From: Rhytidiadelphus loreus | Taxonomy: Eukaryota; Streptophyta; Bryopsida; Hypnales; Hylocomiaceae | DNA: 64,000 bases | Assembly (NCBI GenBank): GCA_947034895.1 | Contig: OX344763.1 | Coordinates: 42,655,025 to 42,719,024, forward strand | Direction: 5' to 3' | Part shown: positions 26,793-38,756 of the stretch, piece by piece | Numbering within the stretch: position 1 is the first letter of the stretch | Layout: each line of letters starts with the position of its first letter | Made by a program: the position numbers and the translations under genes | The notes under the pieces: model-generated | The model's database searches: none | Told to the model about the DNA's origin: nothing | What the model saw: the letters and a program-made list of their open reading frames with translations, nothing else

Positions 26793-27767
26793 GTTATTTC
26801 AACTTAACTTTGAATTAGAGTTGAATTTTATTAAAATTTTGATGAAATATTAAGTTTTCAACATAGTTATTGAATTTCATTGGAATTTAAATCACATTCA
26901 AAATCAAATTATATCTATTAAAAATTTCAATTTAATAAATTTCAAACTTTGAATTTATACTCTATAGAAAACTCCAAATGATTTTGATAGATTTTGGAAG
27001 ATTTTAAAATATTCTAATACAATTTGAATTGTGAAATCCCTAAAACATGAACTATTTTCAAATGTTCTATTTTTAGTATTCTTGAAAATTGTTTTTCCTA
27101 CTTTTTACAAATTTAAAATGTCAAAGTACCTATCTTCATGAGATTCTGCACTTTTCCAATTTTTCCACTCACAATTTTTTTTAATGCTATTCCTTCCTAG
27201 GGTATCTTTTTTGTAAAGGTGTATACATTGGACATATTTCTCATGTTTCTTTCAAATTGTTTTTCTAATAAAGAAGTATTTCAACAAAAAATTATGAGGA
27301 CTGTGCAAATGCTACAAAAATAAGTTTTTTTTCTTGCAATGACCCTAAAGTCTGTTTGTACCTTTGTTCATGGTATGTATCAAACTCCATCTATGTGTAC
27401 GAAGCAAATGAGAGAAAATGTATTTCTTTTAAGAGATTTTGTATACTTTGAAATTTTTTAAAAGATAGCAAGAGCACATGAAATGGAAGTCATCAATGTC
27501 AATTGATAGTGCAAGTATTATACAAAATTAATTGAACCTAAAATGTACTGAAATTGTGGCACTTAATGTATGAAAAAACTTCTAATTTGTCTTACAGAAG
27601 AATGTAAAGTTCTAGAGATGCAACTCTTGTATGATATGCAAGGGTCAATGGCATTAGAACGGATTACAAGACAACTTCTATAGAAAAGTATATGAAATTA
27701 GATTGATCAAGAAGGTACATGAGGACCAATTAGAAAAAGATGAAATGTAGAAAAAATTGACTTATAT

Positions 27768-27838
27768 ATTAAAAATAAAATAAAATAAAATAAAATAAAA
27801 TAAAAATAAAATAAAATAAAAAATAAAATAAAAATATA
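27768..27838. repeat. (AAAAT)n simple repeat
   Basis: About 70 bp of AAAAT/AAATA repeats with small irregularities. Confidence 0.9.
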
Positions 27839-29319
27839 TATGAAGAATAAAAAGATGTATGTGGAGTTTTTTTAAATCCATAGAAGGAGTTCCCTCCAAT
27901 TGAAATTAACATTTGTTTGTAATGTTCTATTTCTTTTTTAAATTACCAAGAACACCAAATAGTTGGGTAGATTTTGGTATGATACATGCATTAAAAAAAT
28001 TCATGTAATAAGTTTTTTAATACTACTATTGTCTTTGAAGAATATACTTGTCGTATATGAATACGATTTTGGACTTTTTGTTGGAAGGGCTACAAGCAAT
28101 TTTTACATTATAGCAAATTACATTCATTGAGATTGAAGAAAAAATCATTATAAGTAATTATAATGAATGGTATATAATATGAGAGTTGCTTATCTAGGTG
28201 TGAAATGGATTGTATAGTCCCCTTGTGGTATGAAATGGATATTGATTATGCTCAAACACACTTAATATTTGACTTGATTTGTGGATAGTTTTTTAAAGAA
28301 AAAATGACATAGTCGCTTTTTCAAAACAAAGTTCTTTATTCAATTAATGACCAATACTAGAAGTGATGACAATGGAAGCCCTTCTTATAGATGCAGTGCA
28401 ATAAAATCCCCCCATTGAATAGAAATAAAAACAAAATAATGCTAGGAATTATTTTTTTGCACTTTCTAATTAAAAATATAGTGGAATCTTTCATTTTTGT
28501 AAATGGATGTCTTTTGTGGAAGGTGGGGGGTGACTTTTTGTTTGGATGAGCATCACATTTTCTTACAAAAATTACTTCTATGATACATTTAATTATGAAC
28601 TATCAATATTGTAGTATTGTATTAGGGATAGAAAATTATTGTAAACAATTTGAATACAATGAAAATAAGAGTTCATTTATTCCTATAAGTTGTTGATGAA
28701 TATGAACATAATTTGAAAAGTCCGCACATGCTTTGAAGCTTCCAGTACAACATATACACATGAATCGTAAGATCGGAAGTGAAGCGTAGTATATCGTACT
28801 TGGCATATGAAATTCTAAAGGATTTAGACATATTTCCAATAATTATATTTATGTACACACACAGGCTTATAGAAGAGATGCCAACAGATTTTGTGCTTCA
28901 TGAAATCCTAACTAAAAAATAGTGAATAGTAGCTTCATCATCCATTCATGAAAGGGTTTTTTGGAAGACTCCCAAGCAGCTACCCTTCTCCTATGATTTT
29001 CAGATTGGGTTAACATTTTACATGGATGTCCAATAACTCCTGGAAATTTTCTTGTAGTGAAATTGATTGACTTTGCCAACATGGCATTGTCATATTGTTT
29101 TGCATATCGCAAAAAATATGACAACATTTTTTTGGGTGTCTTGCAAAACATACTTGTTTTTTGTATAATGCCCATGTTTTTTCATGGACATGTACACGTT
29201 TTTTGCAATGTCCATTGGAATTTGCCATCCATTGGTTCAAACTTTGTGACGCCGTCTTGTCCGCAAAAACATGCCATGTTTTTTGTTGCCATCACAAAAA
29301 ATGTGGGTTTCTTATAGTG

Positions 29320-30107
29320 TGAGCCTCGATATAATTCAAATCCAAACTCTTTTGGAGAAATGGTGCTATGGAACACTAATCCGGCCTCGGTTTTCAGCAA
29401 TGCATCCAGTTAAGGAGTGCGAAAGCACTCCCTAACCCCCCAAAAATGTATAATTGTGTGTGCCGGACCCATTGAATTCCAAACTCTTTTGGAGAAATGC
29501 TTATAGGGAACAGTAATTGGACCACGGTTATCAAGGAAACATCCGGTTAGGGAGTGCGAAAGACATCCCTAACCCCCCCAAAATGTATAATTTTGTATGC
29601 TGGACCCATTCAACTCCAAACTCTTTTGGAGAAATGGTGCTATGGAACACTAATTCGGACTCCATTATTAGGAGTGCATCTGATTAGGGAGTGCAAAAAC
29701 ACTTTCTAATCCCAAAAAAGAGTATAATTGTGTGTGCCAGACCCATTGAACTCCAAACTCTTTTGGAGAACTGCTTTTAGGGAACACTAATTTGGCCTCG
29801 GTTATCAGGGGTCCATCCGCTTAGAGAGTGCAAAAACACTCCCTAACCCCCAAAAAATGTATAATTGCGTGTGCCGGACCCATTCAACTCCAAATTCTTT
29901 TGGAGAAATGGTGCTATGGAACACTAATCCGGCCTCGGTTTTCAGGAGTGCATCCGGTTAGGGAGTGCGAATGCACTCCCTAACCCCCCCAAAATGTATA
30001 ATTGTGTGTGCTGGACCCATTGAATTCCAAATTCTTTTGGGGACTGCTTCTAGGGAACAGTAATTGGGCCTCGGATATCATGGGGGCATCCGGTTAGGGA
30101 GTGCAAA
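29320..30107. repeat. Satellite array, about 6 units of about 138 bp (right part)
   Basis: Continuation of the array at 23510-25207 beyond the CACTA element, with GGTTAGGGAGTGC-type starts at about 29406, 29543, 29681, 29818, 29957 and 30096. The array stops abruptly in the middle of a unit near 30107. Confidence 0.9.
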
Positions 30108-30606
30108 ATGTGCACGATTCAGAGGATGTAGCACGTAAAAACAATTCAAAATAGTGAAACACTAGAGTTCTACTACGTCCATGTTCTCTACCACTTTCAA
30201 AAGAAAATGAGTGAAATGGTAAATGTGCTAAATCCAATCCATCTAGCGCTTAGGAAGATGAAAAAGATTGAAAGGCTTTCGATATAACATCCACTTGCTC
30301 TACCACTTAAAAGAAATGAAAAATAGTGAATGGCATGAACTGTTAAATCTATTGGGTCTAGTAGTTAGAAAACTGAAAAAAAGGGAAAGGCTTTCCATGT
30401 TAGATCCACATGATGTAGCCGTAGAAATAATGAAAATTAGTAAAACGTTAAATGGGCTACATTCATGTGGTGTAGCATGCAAAAAGAATTTAGAATAGTG
30501 AAAGGCCTTCTGTGTTAGATGAATATGATCGGAGCCCAATATGATCTAACACTTACAAAAAACGAAAAATAGTGAATGCCTTGGCCATGTAGAAGGATAT
30601 GGTCTA
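30108..30606. repeat. Degenerate roughly 60-bp repeat region
   Basis: Words of the form AAAATAGTGAAxG recur about every 60 bp (30152, 30207, 30322, 30435, 30494, 30568). No gene is supported. Confidence 0.35.
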
Positions 30607-30732
30607 GCACGGAAATAAATTTTATACATGGGCTTTGGGTGCCTTTTCCCCCTCTGCGCGTAGTGTTTTGCACGGAAATAAAATTTATACAGCGGCTTTG
30701 GGTGCCTTTTCCCCCTTTGCGCGTAGTGTTTC
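30607..30732. repeat. Tandem duplication, two 63-bp units
   Basis: GCACGGAAATAAA...GCGCGTAGTGTTT occurs twice with a 63-bp period and a few substitutions. It lies about 500 bp upstream of the zinc-finger/Ulp1 gene copy 1. Confidence 0.85.
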
Positions 30733-31255
30733 CCATCACCGACATCGCTTCTGCAGCCTTTTCCTAGAGTTCTGTGTCTGGCCCCAGAGTGTAGGGTGGC
30801 ATTTCGGAATTGGAGAAGCTACTGCGGGGGATGGCGACGACTGGCCGTGGTGGCAATTGAGGTCGGTTTTCTTGTAGTTACGGGGTAATGTGCTTTGAGT
30901 TCGCCCACTCCAATTCACGGTACGGTGAAGTCCTGCTGCAATCGCGAAACATGCAAGAGGTCCGGTTTAAGGCGAGCGACGGTGGAGCTTAGCGCTTTAC
31001 TTGTCTGGAGCTCCCAATTGTAAGGCCTGAGCTCACGAACTGCTTCATTTTAGGTGCGCCTACCAACGGAGCGAAATTAGAGCATACACGCACAATGTCA
31101 ATGTTCGTGTTGCCTTCTCGTTGCATTTTAGGGTTCAGGGGGGTTGTGAGCGTTTACGGCAGTTGTAGACGTGGGACGAGTGTGCAGAGAAACAGACAAG
31201 CATTGCACGCCGGAATCGGCAGCGCTTGAGTACAATGCCAAACACTCGAGAGCCA

Positions 31256-31330
31256 CGATGGAGGGAGGAGGAAGAGGAGGAAGAGGAGGAAGAGGAGGAA
31301 GAGGAGGAAGAGGAGGAAGAGGAGGAGGAC
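31256..31330 (+). repeat. (GGAGGAAGA)n repeat encoding a poly-Glu run
   Basis: A purine-only 9-bp repeat about 75 bp long gives a run of about 21 glutamates in the frame starting at ATG 31235. Poly-Gly-Arg and poly-Ser/Pro frames on other frames and strands are shadows. Confidence 0.85.
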
Positions 31331-34300
31331 TTCCAGTACGAAACGGGGGACGGTTTAACATCAGAGGATACCAAAGAGGAATTGGAGGTTAGATCTAGGG
31401 TTTCATTATATCAATCTTCATTTCCTTGCTTTGCAGTGATTGAGCGACTTTCTTCGCTATCTACGCAAAGTTCAGTGGTAACAGAAGATTGCATTCATGC
31501 AGGAGTCCATTGCTCCAAGGAAGAAAACGTTGGTGCCCACCCTGGAACCGACAAAGGACGACTCGGAGGAAGACGGGTTTTTCGCAGTCGTCAAAATCAA
31601 CAAACAAAAATGGAGGGTGAACTACGGCAGCGAGGAGGTTTACCGGGATCTCCTTCGAGAGTGGTCGACGGAGGCAGTTACGAATATCTCCAGGGAAAAC
31701 AACCCAAAGCGAAAATATTGCAAGTGCGTGCATTGCGGGGATAAAACCTTCAAGGGTAAGGTAAGGCTAAACAAACACCACTGGGAATCCCAGTGTCCTG
31801 TTGTGAAGGACCATCGTGGGAAGCCGCAACAGCTCCTTCCCTATCCAGACCAAGGCACCGGATAGGGCAAGTCTTTGGAGATGATCCGGAAAGGGAAGGA
31901 GGATGTAGTTCTGGACTGGGCTGTCGGAAGGACTACAACGAAGCTGCGACCGAGGGCGGATAGTGGGAAGACGAAGATGGAGCGTATGAGTCGGGGAGGG
32001 GAGGACAGTAGCACAGACTTAGGGCAAGGTCCGCAAACAAGGGCCAAGAGACGGGGAGGGGAAGACACTACCACGGGCACAGGGCAATTAGCGCCGACAA
32101 GGGCCAGGAGCGCGCGGACAGCGGTGGACGGGGTGAAATCAGGGGGGCGCGCACCAACGTCGAATAGTGAAACTCGGCAGGAAGAGAACATCGATGCGGA
32201 AGTAAACCAAGCTGCAACCGGCGTGCAGACACTCAGTGACAGTGTGGGAACAGGAGACTGCACTCAGAGGCGCATAGGCGGACCATTCATGGTCGAGGCG
32301 CCCGGGGGGGGAGGACACCCGGATCAAGAACGGAAGACTTGGACTCTCCGAACGAGGGCTGCAACGAAGAAAGTGCCTAAAGGTTGTTTAATTCGTGCTC
32401 GATCAAGCTCAGATCAGGACGAAGCCAACCCCCAGGTGAAAAAAAAGAAGACACAGGATTTAGTCGGCGGAGGAGGAAACATTGACCTCGCATGGCTGCC
32501 AGACCCAATGGAAAGCGTGCAGACGCTTGGCGATGCCGCAGACGACGTGTACAGTCCGGCGGATATAGCGACTTTTAGGAGCCCGATTGGAGAGAACGAC
32601 TTCGACGAAAACAACCCGTATGAGTTCAAGATGACACCGAAGAAGTTAGCACCTGTGGTGAAGGGCCTATTTGCTGCAGGTGTAGGCAGCGAAACACAGC
32701 AGACGGTAACGGATGGACCGATAAAGGCCGGGGAAGGCACCCTAAGTGTAGAAGTTGACCAAGAGACACTTCAAAAATCAGACAACGCCCCAATTGCAGC
32801 ACGACAGGACGAGGCGGAGGATGGACGTGTTTGTGAAGTGGCCTTCACTGCAGCGGAAATCCGACAAATTTCCGGAGATGCAGCCCATACGAGAATAGTA
32901 GTAACCAAGACGGGAGAATTAGTAGGAACGCCCGCACAAACACATCAAAACACACTACCTGCAGCGCGCAAGGACGTGCCTGTCGACGAAAAGCCAGAAG
33001 AGGACTGCGCCGTAGTTCAAAGATAGTAGATGTGCGTCGTGGCACAGCGCAAGGTAGGCGATGGAACTGGCGCGAGAGAACTTTCAGAAGACGCGTGAAG
33101 AACGCAGCATTCAGTGGGAGAATCAGCACGCACAGGCGGGACAATTACAATTATAGGGAGATGCGTAAAGGCCGTTCCTGGAACGCAGGAGAATACTAAA
33201 GTAACGAATGCAACACAACAGACGGGCACAAGAACGGACCCAGTGGTTCTAGGAAGCGAAGAGGGGGAAGACGAAGAAAAAACACTCATGCAAGAACAAC
33301 AAGCCGGAACCCCAGTGCAAACGCAAAGTCCCGTTCAGGCGAGAACACTGGGAACTCAGAATCGCGACGGGGAATAGTGCCCTAGCTTGCGAGTGGACGA
33401 ACAAGAAGAGCCAAAGCCGCGCCCACAACGAGAGAGTCAGACTAAAGCCATTCAGCAACAACAGACATTGCCGGCGGATCCAAAGGGCAGAAGAGACGCT
33501 AAACTCAGGCGATACTAGATGTGCGGTTTAGGGTCACCGGTTTTCACTGTTGTGTGTGCAAATAGTGAGATGCGGGGTGCTGGACGTGTTGAACGACTCC
33601 GACTGGATGAGGAGGATGTGCGGGCGAAGGCCACATTAGAGGCGGATCTGGGTGCCGCAAAGTACCCGAAGGCTACTAAACCGACAGAAGTTCCAACTCC
33701 CGCATTCTTTCATCTGTTGTAAGCAAGGCTAGAACTTCTGGGTTGGGACTTCGAAGCGTAGACGGCGGAGGAGTTCAAGTGTTCCTTTGCGAAAGCATGG
33801 CACTCGAAGACTTTCGAGAATCAGACGAAGGCCGCGGCCGCGTAGTGGGCTTGTGAGGCCAAGGTCAGTGTGCCTCGCAGCATTTGCGTCAAAGTTGCGT
33901 TTAAGTGGGAGGTCGACCAGTGTTTGTGAAAAACGTTTGGTGTTCACTACATTGTTGACGGAGGTGACGAAAGCATAATATAAGGTTGACTTAAAGTTGG
34001 CGTTGTGCGCAGGCGGAGGACTACCCTGCTGTAAGGAAGCACATAGACCGCGCCTTGGTGGGAATTTGCCATAGCGTCAAGTACGGAAAGCCGCCGCAGG
34101 AAATTGAGATGTTCGTAGCGTATTTGGACTATCTCCAAAACTGCAGAAATCATGAAGATCAGGAGAAGAAGTTGCAGGCGCAGAAGGACCGACTGGTCGA
34201 GAATGCCGTGCATAAGTTCAGACGCGACACTGCGTTTCTACGCGAATCCTACACTTGGGACTGATGCCCAATCTAGTGGGTCATGTCGCAGGCTAATGTC

Positions 34301-36339
34301 TTCCGCAAGCTTCCACCCGTGCCTTGGCGTCACGACGGTGAGTCTATCATAGAAGAATAGCCTTCACGCCGATCATGTGTATCAGTGTTTTAGTGTTCCT
34401 CGTGCGGGTTTCATTTTTTGGGCCTTAATTGGGTGCTGCGTGGTTGCAGACGAAGAGGCCGACGAGGTCAGGCGAATACTCCTAGCAGGTCGAGTGATGC
34501 AGAGGGAGCCGGCACACATCGTGCGGGTTTTGCGGTTGGTATTCAACAATAGCTTTGGCCGCTTTCGACCCCTCACCTACCTGTTTCATGGTATTACGAG
34601 GTTGTCGGTACGGGACCTGTTTTGGAGAAACGATGACATCCTCCGGGCCTTGTGGACGTATGTGTCTGAGGCGTAGTTTCGTTTCTGCGGACTGTCGGAG
34701 TGGGACCCCAAAGCGGCGCATAACGAGGTGATGCTGGACGCCCAACTATTGTTGGATGGACCGGGAGATAGCGTAGTGGAGGACATAATGGAGTGGGTGG
34801 AGAACGTCCGCCTACGTGCACTGCAGGACCTCGCTCTGCAACATCCAGCTGTGTTCCGAACTTCATGGAGGACTACGGAGGTGGCAGAGTGGGGTGAGTA
34901 GGCGGACATGTGGAGTCGGTGCCTACGGAAGCGAGAAGACGCTGACTTGGGGTGGGTCTGCGTCCCAGAAAATGCAGAAAAGTCTGGACGAGGACTGATG
35001 ATCAGGCGCCAAATCATGGGCCTCGTACGTGATCTGGACGCCGCTCTGCAGGAAGACGATCAAGACACATGGACACTGCAGGTGGGGCACGTGGAACACT
35101 GTGACAGTGCAAAGTTGGTTTCACCAGATGTTGGTGAGGCGTCGAAGGCCGACTTCACTACGGTCGTGGTGGGCACTGGTGCGGATGAGCAGAACCCACT
35201 CGGCATCTGTGAGAAACAAGTGGAGAGCGCTGAAGATGGAACTGTGGTAGACGTTTCATAGCGGGGTGACAAAGACATCACGATTTCACAAATCCGTCGA
35301 AGTGTTGTGGTGGACGACATCCAGACGCAGGACCTGGACATCGGCTTGCTTCCCGAGAGTGTGCCGAATACACTGCCAGAAGCAGTGATTCGGAAAAACG
35401 CCACGGAATACGGGGATCAACATCAATCGATTGAAGACAGTGGGTCACCGAGCAGGGAAGCTTTACATCTGTGTGTGCCGAACTTGATTCCCCCCTATGG
35501 TAACAAATGGGATGATCGAGAAAACATGCTCGTCAACGTTATCACGTTTATGCGTTCCCCCACTGGCGCAGATGCTCATTCGGTTGTCATTGAGGAAGTC
35601 ACCGATGGACATCCCCAACACAGCCCGAAGGACTCTTGCGACACGCTCTCACTGTTTCAGGAAATGCAGGTGAAGGCGGTCAGCAGCGACGTTCTCAATG
35701 TTCCGAGTGTAGACGGACTGCCGCTGGGAACCGTTGCACCTGAGTATGCGACCAGTGACAGTACCTTCACTCACGTCGGCTGTGTGACGTTCCCGCCATG
35801 GATGATGAACGATGTACAAGTGAAAAACTAGTTGAAGCTTTCTATTCCGAAGGCCTACGATAAGCTGGAAATGGATGCTCTGATTGCAGAAATTCCCAGA
35901 TAAACTACAGAACACTTCACAACCACGTTTGTTTGGATCCCCTTCATGGCAATCGTGAATGTAGATGTTTGTTCGAGAAGTTCTGCTGACGGTCTCAATC
36001 ACTGTTTCAAGAAGGGCACAGGGTTTGAAGGCACTCATAGCATCACGTTTTACAGTAACGAATGGGATGGCGTCCCAGTACCAGTGGTTGAGTTGCAAGA
36101 CTTGAGGTGCACCTCGCGCTACATCGGGCAGAACCTGTTGGAGCTCCTCAACCGGCGGCTCTGGTACAGCCTGTCCGACGCGGCTTGCAAGAAGGTATAC
36201 GTCGGGTCTTCTTTGATGCAGGGCCCTTTCCAAAAAGCATGGGATGCAAGAACTGAGGCAGCTTTGCTGAAATGGGGGCGCGAATTTTTAGTACCCAGAA
36301 AGGTATACACTGAGTGCGCGGAGGACATGGAGGTCCTCG

Positions 36340-36700
36340 TCCCCTACGTCAACGCAAAACATTGGTCCCTTTTTTATTCTCACACGGTCGGGCATCATTC
36401 ACCTGGACAGTGTAGGTTCACATGAAGAGAAGGAGGACCGCGAGTTTATCAGCCGTGTACGAGTAGTGTGGGAGATGGTGTATGAGCCGCGCATTAAGGT
36501 CCCGGAGGAGTGGCAGCGAATGCCCTGCTTCTGCCAGCCTACAAATTACGAGTGCGGCTTTTGTGTTTTGCGCCACATGGAGACGTACCTCCGTGTTTTC
36601 CACAAGGATGAAGCCATAGTCGACGATACAACGGCGTGGTCTAAGTTTAGGGTCCAAGCGTTGAAAATTGACACCGAGACAATGATGCAGAAGGCTGTTT
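36340..36700 (+). other. C48 (Ulp1/SENP-type) protease domain of copy 1
   Basis: The four expected catalytic positions are all visible in the right order: His in KHWSLF (36360-36362), Asp in HLDSVG (36406-36408), Gln in FCQPTNY (36535-36537) and Cys in ECGFCVL (36553-36555). Gln-to-Cys spacing of six residues fits the family. A six-T run at 36370-36375, one T too many, shifts the frame between His and Asp. Confidence 0.8.
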
Positions 36701-36774
36701 TGTGGGCTGTGTCGCAGAAGTTGGAGAAGGGACCAATTTCGGCGACATGTGCGACGCCGTTCATTGCTTCGTGA

Positions 36775-38041
36775 GAAGAGTGCGAGCGAGGCTCCGGCTA
36801 CATATGCATATTAGTTCTCCAGTTTAGGGTCGTGTGTATTTTTGCTTTATGTATATGTCTTCGTATGACATTCCACCGAAGTAAAGGAACTCTCCCTTTG
36901 TACAGATATCAAATTCCTGGGTACACAAAGAGGGAAGGCCTCACTGTCCTTAGGCTGTCCGGCGTCGGTCGTTTTTTGTCTTATAGCATGTGTAACAGTG
37001 TTTCACCTTCACTCAACACACTGTTTCAGAGACCCGGCACTTTCATTCTTTCATTTATTTACTTTCGGCTTAACGGGCGAAGGCAATTCAATTATAGGGG
37101 TTTACGCCTCCTTCACAATGTGGAATGTGACATTTCCTTACTGCCGTTATTATGAACCTTCGTTGAGGCTATGTGGACGTAATCATGACATCATCATTAG
37201 CCATACCGTAGTGGGACTTCATCCATATAATATTCAGGGTACATTCTTTAAAATACAGAACACAGGCAGTCGTGTTAGAAGTGATGGCCACATACCTCGG
37301 CCGCGTGAGAAGCTGTATTCTACGTGAACTACAGAAGCCGGATATGTTTTTTAATTGTGCGGTTGTCTCCATGTACAGACGCTGTTTTGGTTCGTGGCGA
37401 AATCCTGGGCATTTGACGTGCCGGCACAAGAGAAAAACGTGCTGCTGCTTTGCGTAGTGTTTCTGGCAATCCAGCGTGCCGAAATTGGAATTAACGCCAA
37501 TCACATCGTGACACGCAGCCTACGCATACATGTGCACTTCTGCTTCGAGACTGTGCCTGCCGCCTTTTGGTAATGGCTTTGTTGGGTGTGTAGTAGGTGC
37601 AGTTGCGAGTTAGGGTTCCGGGCGCACTCGAGGGAACTTCAGACTGTCCTTGTCGAAAGACGGCGTAATCATTTGATGGACGACGTTTTAGTGAGTGGAG
37701 GATTCATTGGAGCGGTCTGCTATGCGGTGGGACGGTTGATGAAGTTGGCTTCCATTTGCTGTGGATCGTCAAACGTAACTGCGCTTCATTCTGGCAAAGT
37801 GGCAAGTCCATGCCCTCCTCCTTGTCTAGCCATTTCCTTACTTTTGTGACCTTGGGGGTAGGCCCTGTCAATGTTTATGGTCCTCAGCCGAGCGGGTGCG
37901 TATGTTCTCCGAGCGACTGCTCGGCATTCGACTTGAGACGCAATATTTTTTTCATTTTTTACAAACTGTAGCTTGACTTGAACGTGTCCGGTATAGGACG
38001 CTGTGAACTTAAAAATCCGTGCGCAAACTTACCTACCTTAA
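36775..38041. other. Region downstream of Ulp1 gene copy 1
   Basis: No gene is supported; the open frames here are short and featureless. It is the left part of the spacer between the two Ulp1 gene copies, ending at the 8-bp target duplication CCCCGATA (38042-38049) of element B. Confidence 0.5.
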
Positions 38042-38049
38042 CCCCGATA

Positions 38050-38165
38050 CAGGGTTGTTCGCTGCGACAGTGCGACAGACAAACGTCGCGCGACGTCTAG
38101 TAGAGTCCGCGCGACGTCACGAAAAGTCAAATTTACCTTTGACTTTACAGGAAATTACCCCCCTC
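38050..38165. repeat. Terminal and subterminal region of element B (left end)
   Basis: Short terminal repeat followed by CpG-rich DNA with GCGCGACGTC words; nearly the same as the reverse of 7150-7269 in element A. Confidence 0.7.
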
Positions 38166-38168
38166 CAG

Positions 38169-38190
38169 GTGGATGCCACATGGCATCCAC
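38169..38190. repeat. 22-bp near-perfect palindrome, element B copy
   Basis: Arms GTGGATGCCA and complement, separated by two bases; same as 7121-7142 in element A. Confidence 0.6.
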
Positions 38191-38224
38191 TTGGCAAACT
38201 GGAGGGCGCGTACGGGTAGGAGAG

Positions 38225-38572
38225 TGCGGGTAGGGGCGACTGCGGGTGGGCGACTGCGGGTGGACGAGGGCGACTACAGGTGGACGAGGGCGACTGCGGG
38301 TGGGCGACTACGGGTGGGCGAGGGCGACTGCGGGTGGGCGACTGCGGATTTCTGAGGGAGACCGCGGGTGGGCGACTACGGGTTTGGCAGGGAGACCGCG
38401 GGTTCAGGAAGTGTTCTTGGGTGGGCGACCGCGGGTGCGCAAAAGGTACCTAGACCCGGTGGTGGACCCGAAGTCGCCCAATTTGGACCCGCTGTCGCCT
38501 TCTCGAGACCCGCTGTCGCCCTACCCAGACCCGCAGTCGCTGGATACGTAGTTGCCCTATCCGTACTCACCC
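38225..38572. repeat. Motif cluster B1
   Basis: GGGCGACTGCGGGT-type copies in forward orientation to about 38445, then reverse-orientation copies (GACCCGAAGTCGCCC, GACCCGCTGTCGCC) to 38572. It separates the left end from the first cargo gene. Confidence 0.88.
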
Positions 38573-38591
38573 CCCTAGACCGAAGTCACTC

Positions 38592-38690
38592 GCCCTATAT
38601 AGCCAGTAGCCCATCATCATGCTATCACCTTCATTTTCCATTGAGGCTTTCTGTCTTGCAACCTTTGTTGGCTGCATGCGTGACCCTTTT
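38592..38690 (+). promoter_or_regulatory. Putative promoter of the WCHI/RING gene
   Basis: CCCTATATAGCC (about 38592-38603) is a good TATA box about 160 bp before the ATG at 38757. At about 38669-38686, TTGGCTGCATGCGTGACC matches the core of the leader block of the other cargo genes. Confidence 0.5.
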
Positions 38691-38756
38691 GGATAATATA
38701 TATACTATTTTTTGCTATCATTTGGTTCTTAGAATTTTGCGACGTCCGCAAATCTC

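Larger units (their letters stand above)
25208..29319. mobile_element. 4.1-kb non-autonomous CACTA (EnSpm/CMC) element
   Basis: It begins CACTAGAAGAAACCC and ends with the complement of CACTATAAGAAACCC, with a 3-bp direct repeat TGA at 25205-25207 and 29320-29322, as expected for CACTA elements. GACATC/GATGTC words are concentrated in both subterminal regions (about 25250-26220 and 29000-29220). No transposase frame is present. It is inserted in the satellite array. Confidence 0.88.
31235..36774 (+). pseudogene. Zinc-finger plus Ulp1-type (C48) protease gene, copy 1, degraded
   Basis: Proposed exons: 31235-31387 (ATG, acidic), 31503-33722, 34013-34337 and 34450-36774, with GT-AG borders. Exon 2 carries a CxHC...H...H...C finger (about 31714-31800: CVHCGDKTF...CPVVKD). 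Exon 3 is a helical segment. Exon 4 ends in a C48 cysteine protease domain, the fold that removes SUMO-like modifiers. In-frame stops interrupt it: 31863 TAG, 33024 TAG, 33096 TGA, 33375 TAG, 33516 TAG, 34262 TGA, 34274 TAG, 34674 TAG, 34899 TAG, 35259 TAG, 35829 TAG, 35901 TAA, plus a frameshift in a T-run at 36370-36375. Copy 2 (from 60990) keeps Trp at 33516, 34262 and 34274, so those are true lesions. The biological role of the family is unknown. Confidence 0.75.

Noticed and set aside
31128..31392. Gly-Arg-rich, Ser-rich and Pro-rich proteins near 31.2 kb
   Set aside because: They are other frames of the purine repeat that encodes the poly-Glu run in the gene frame.
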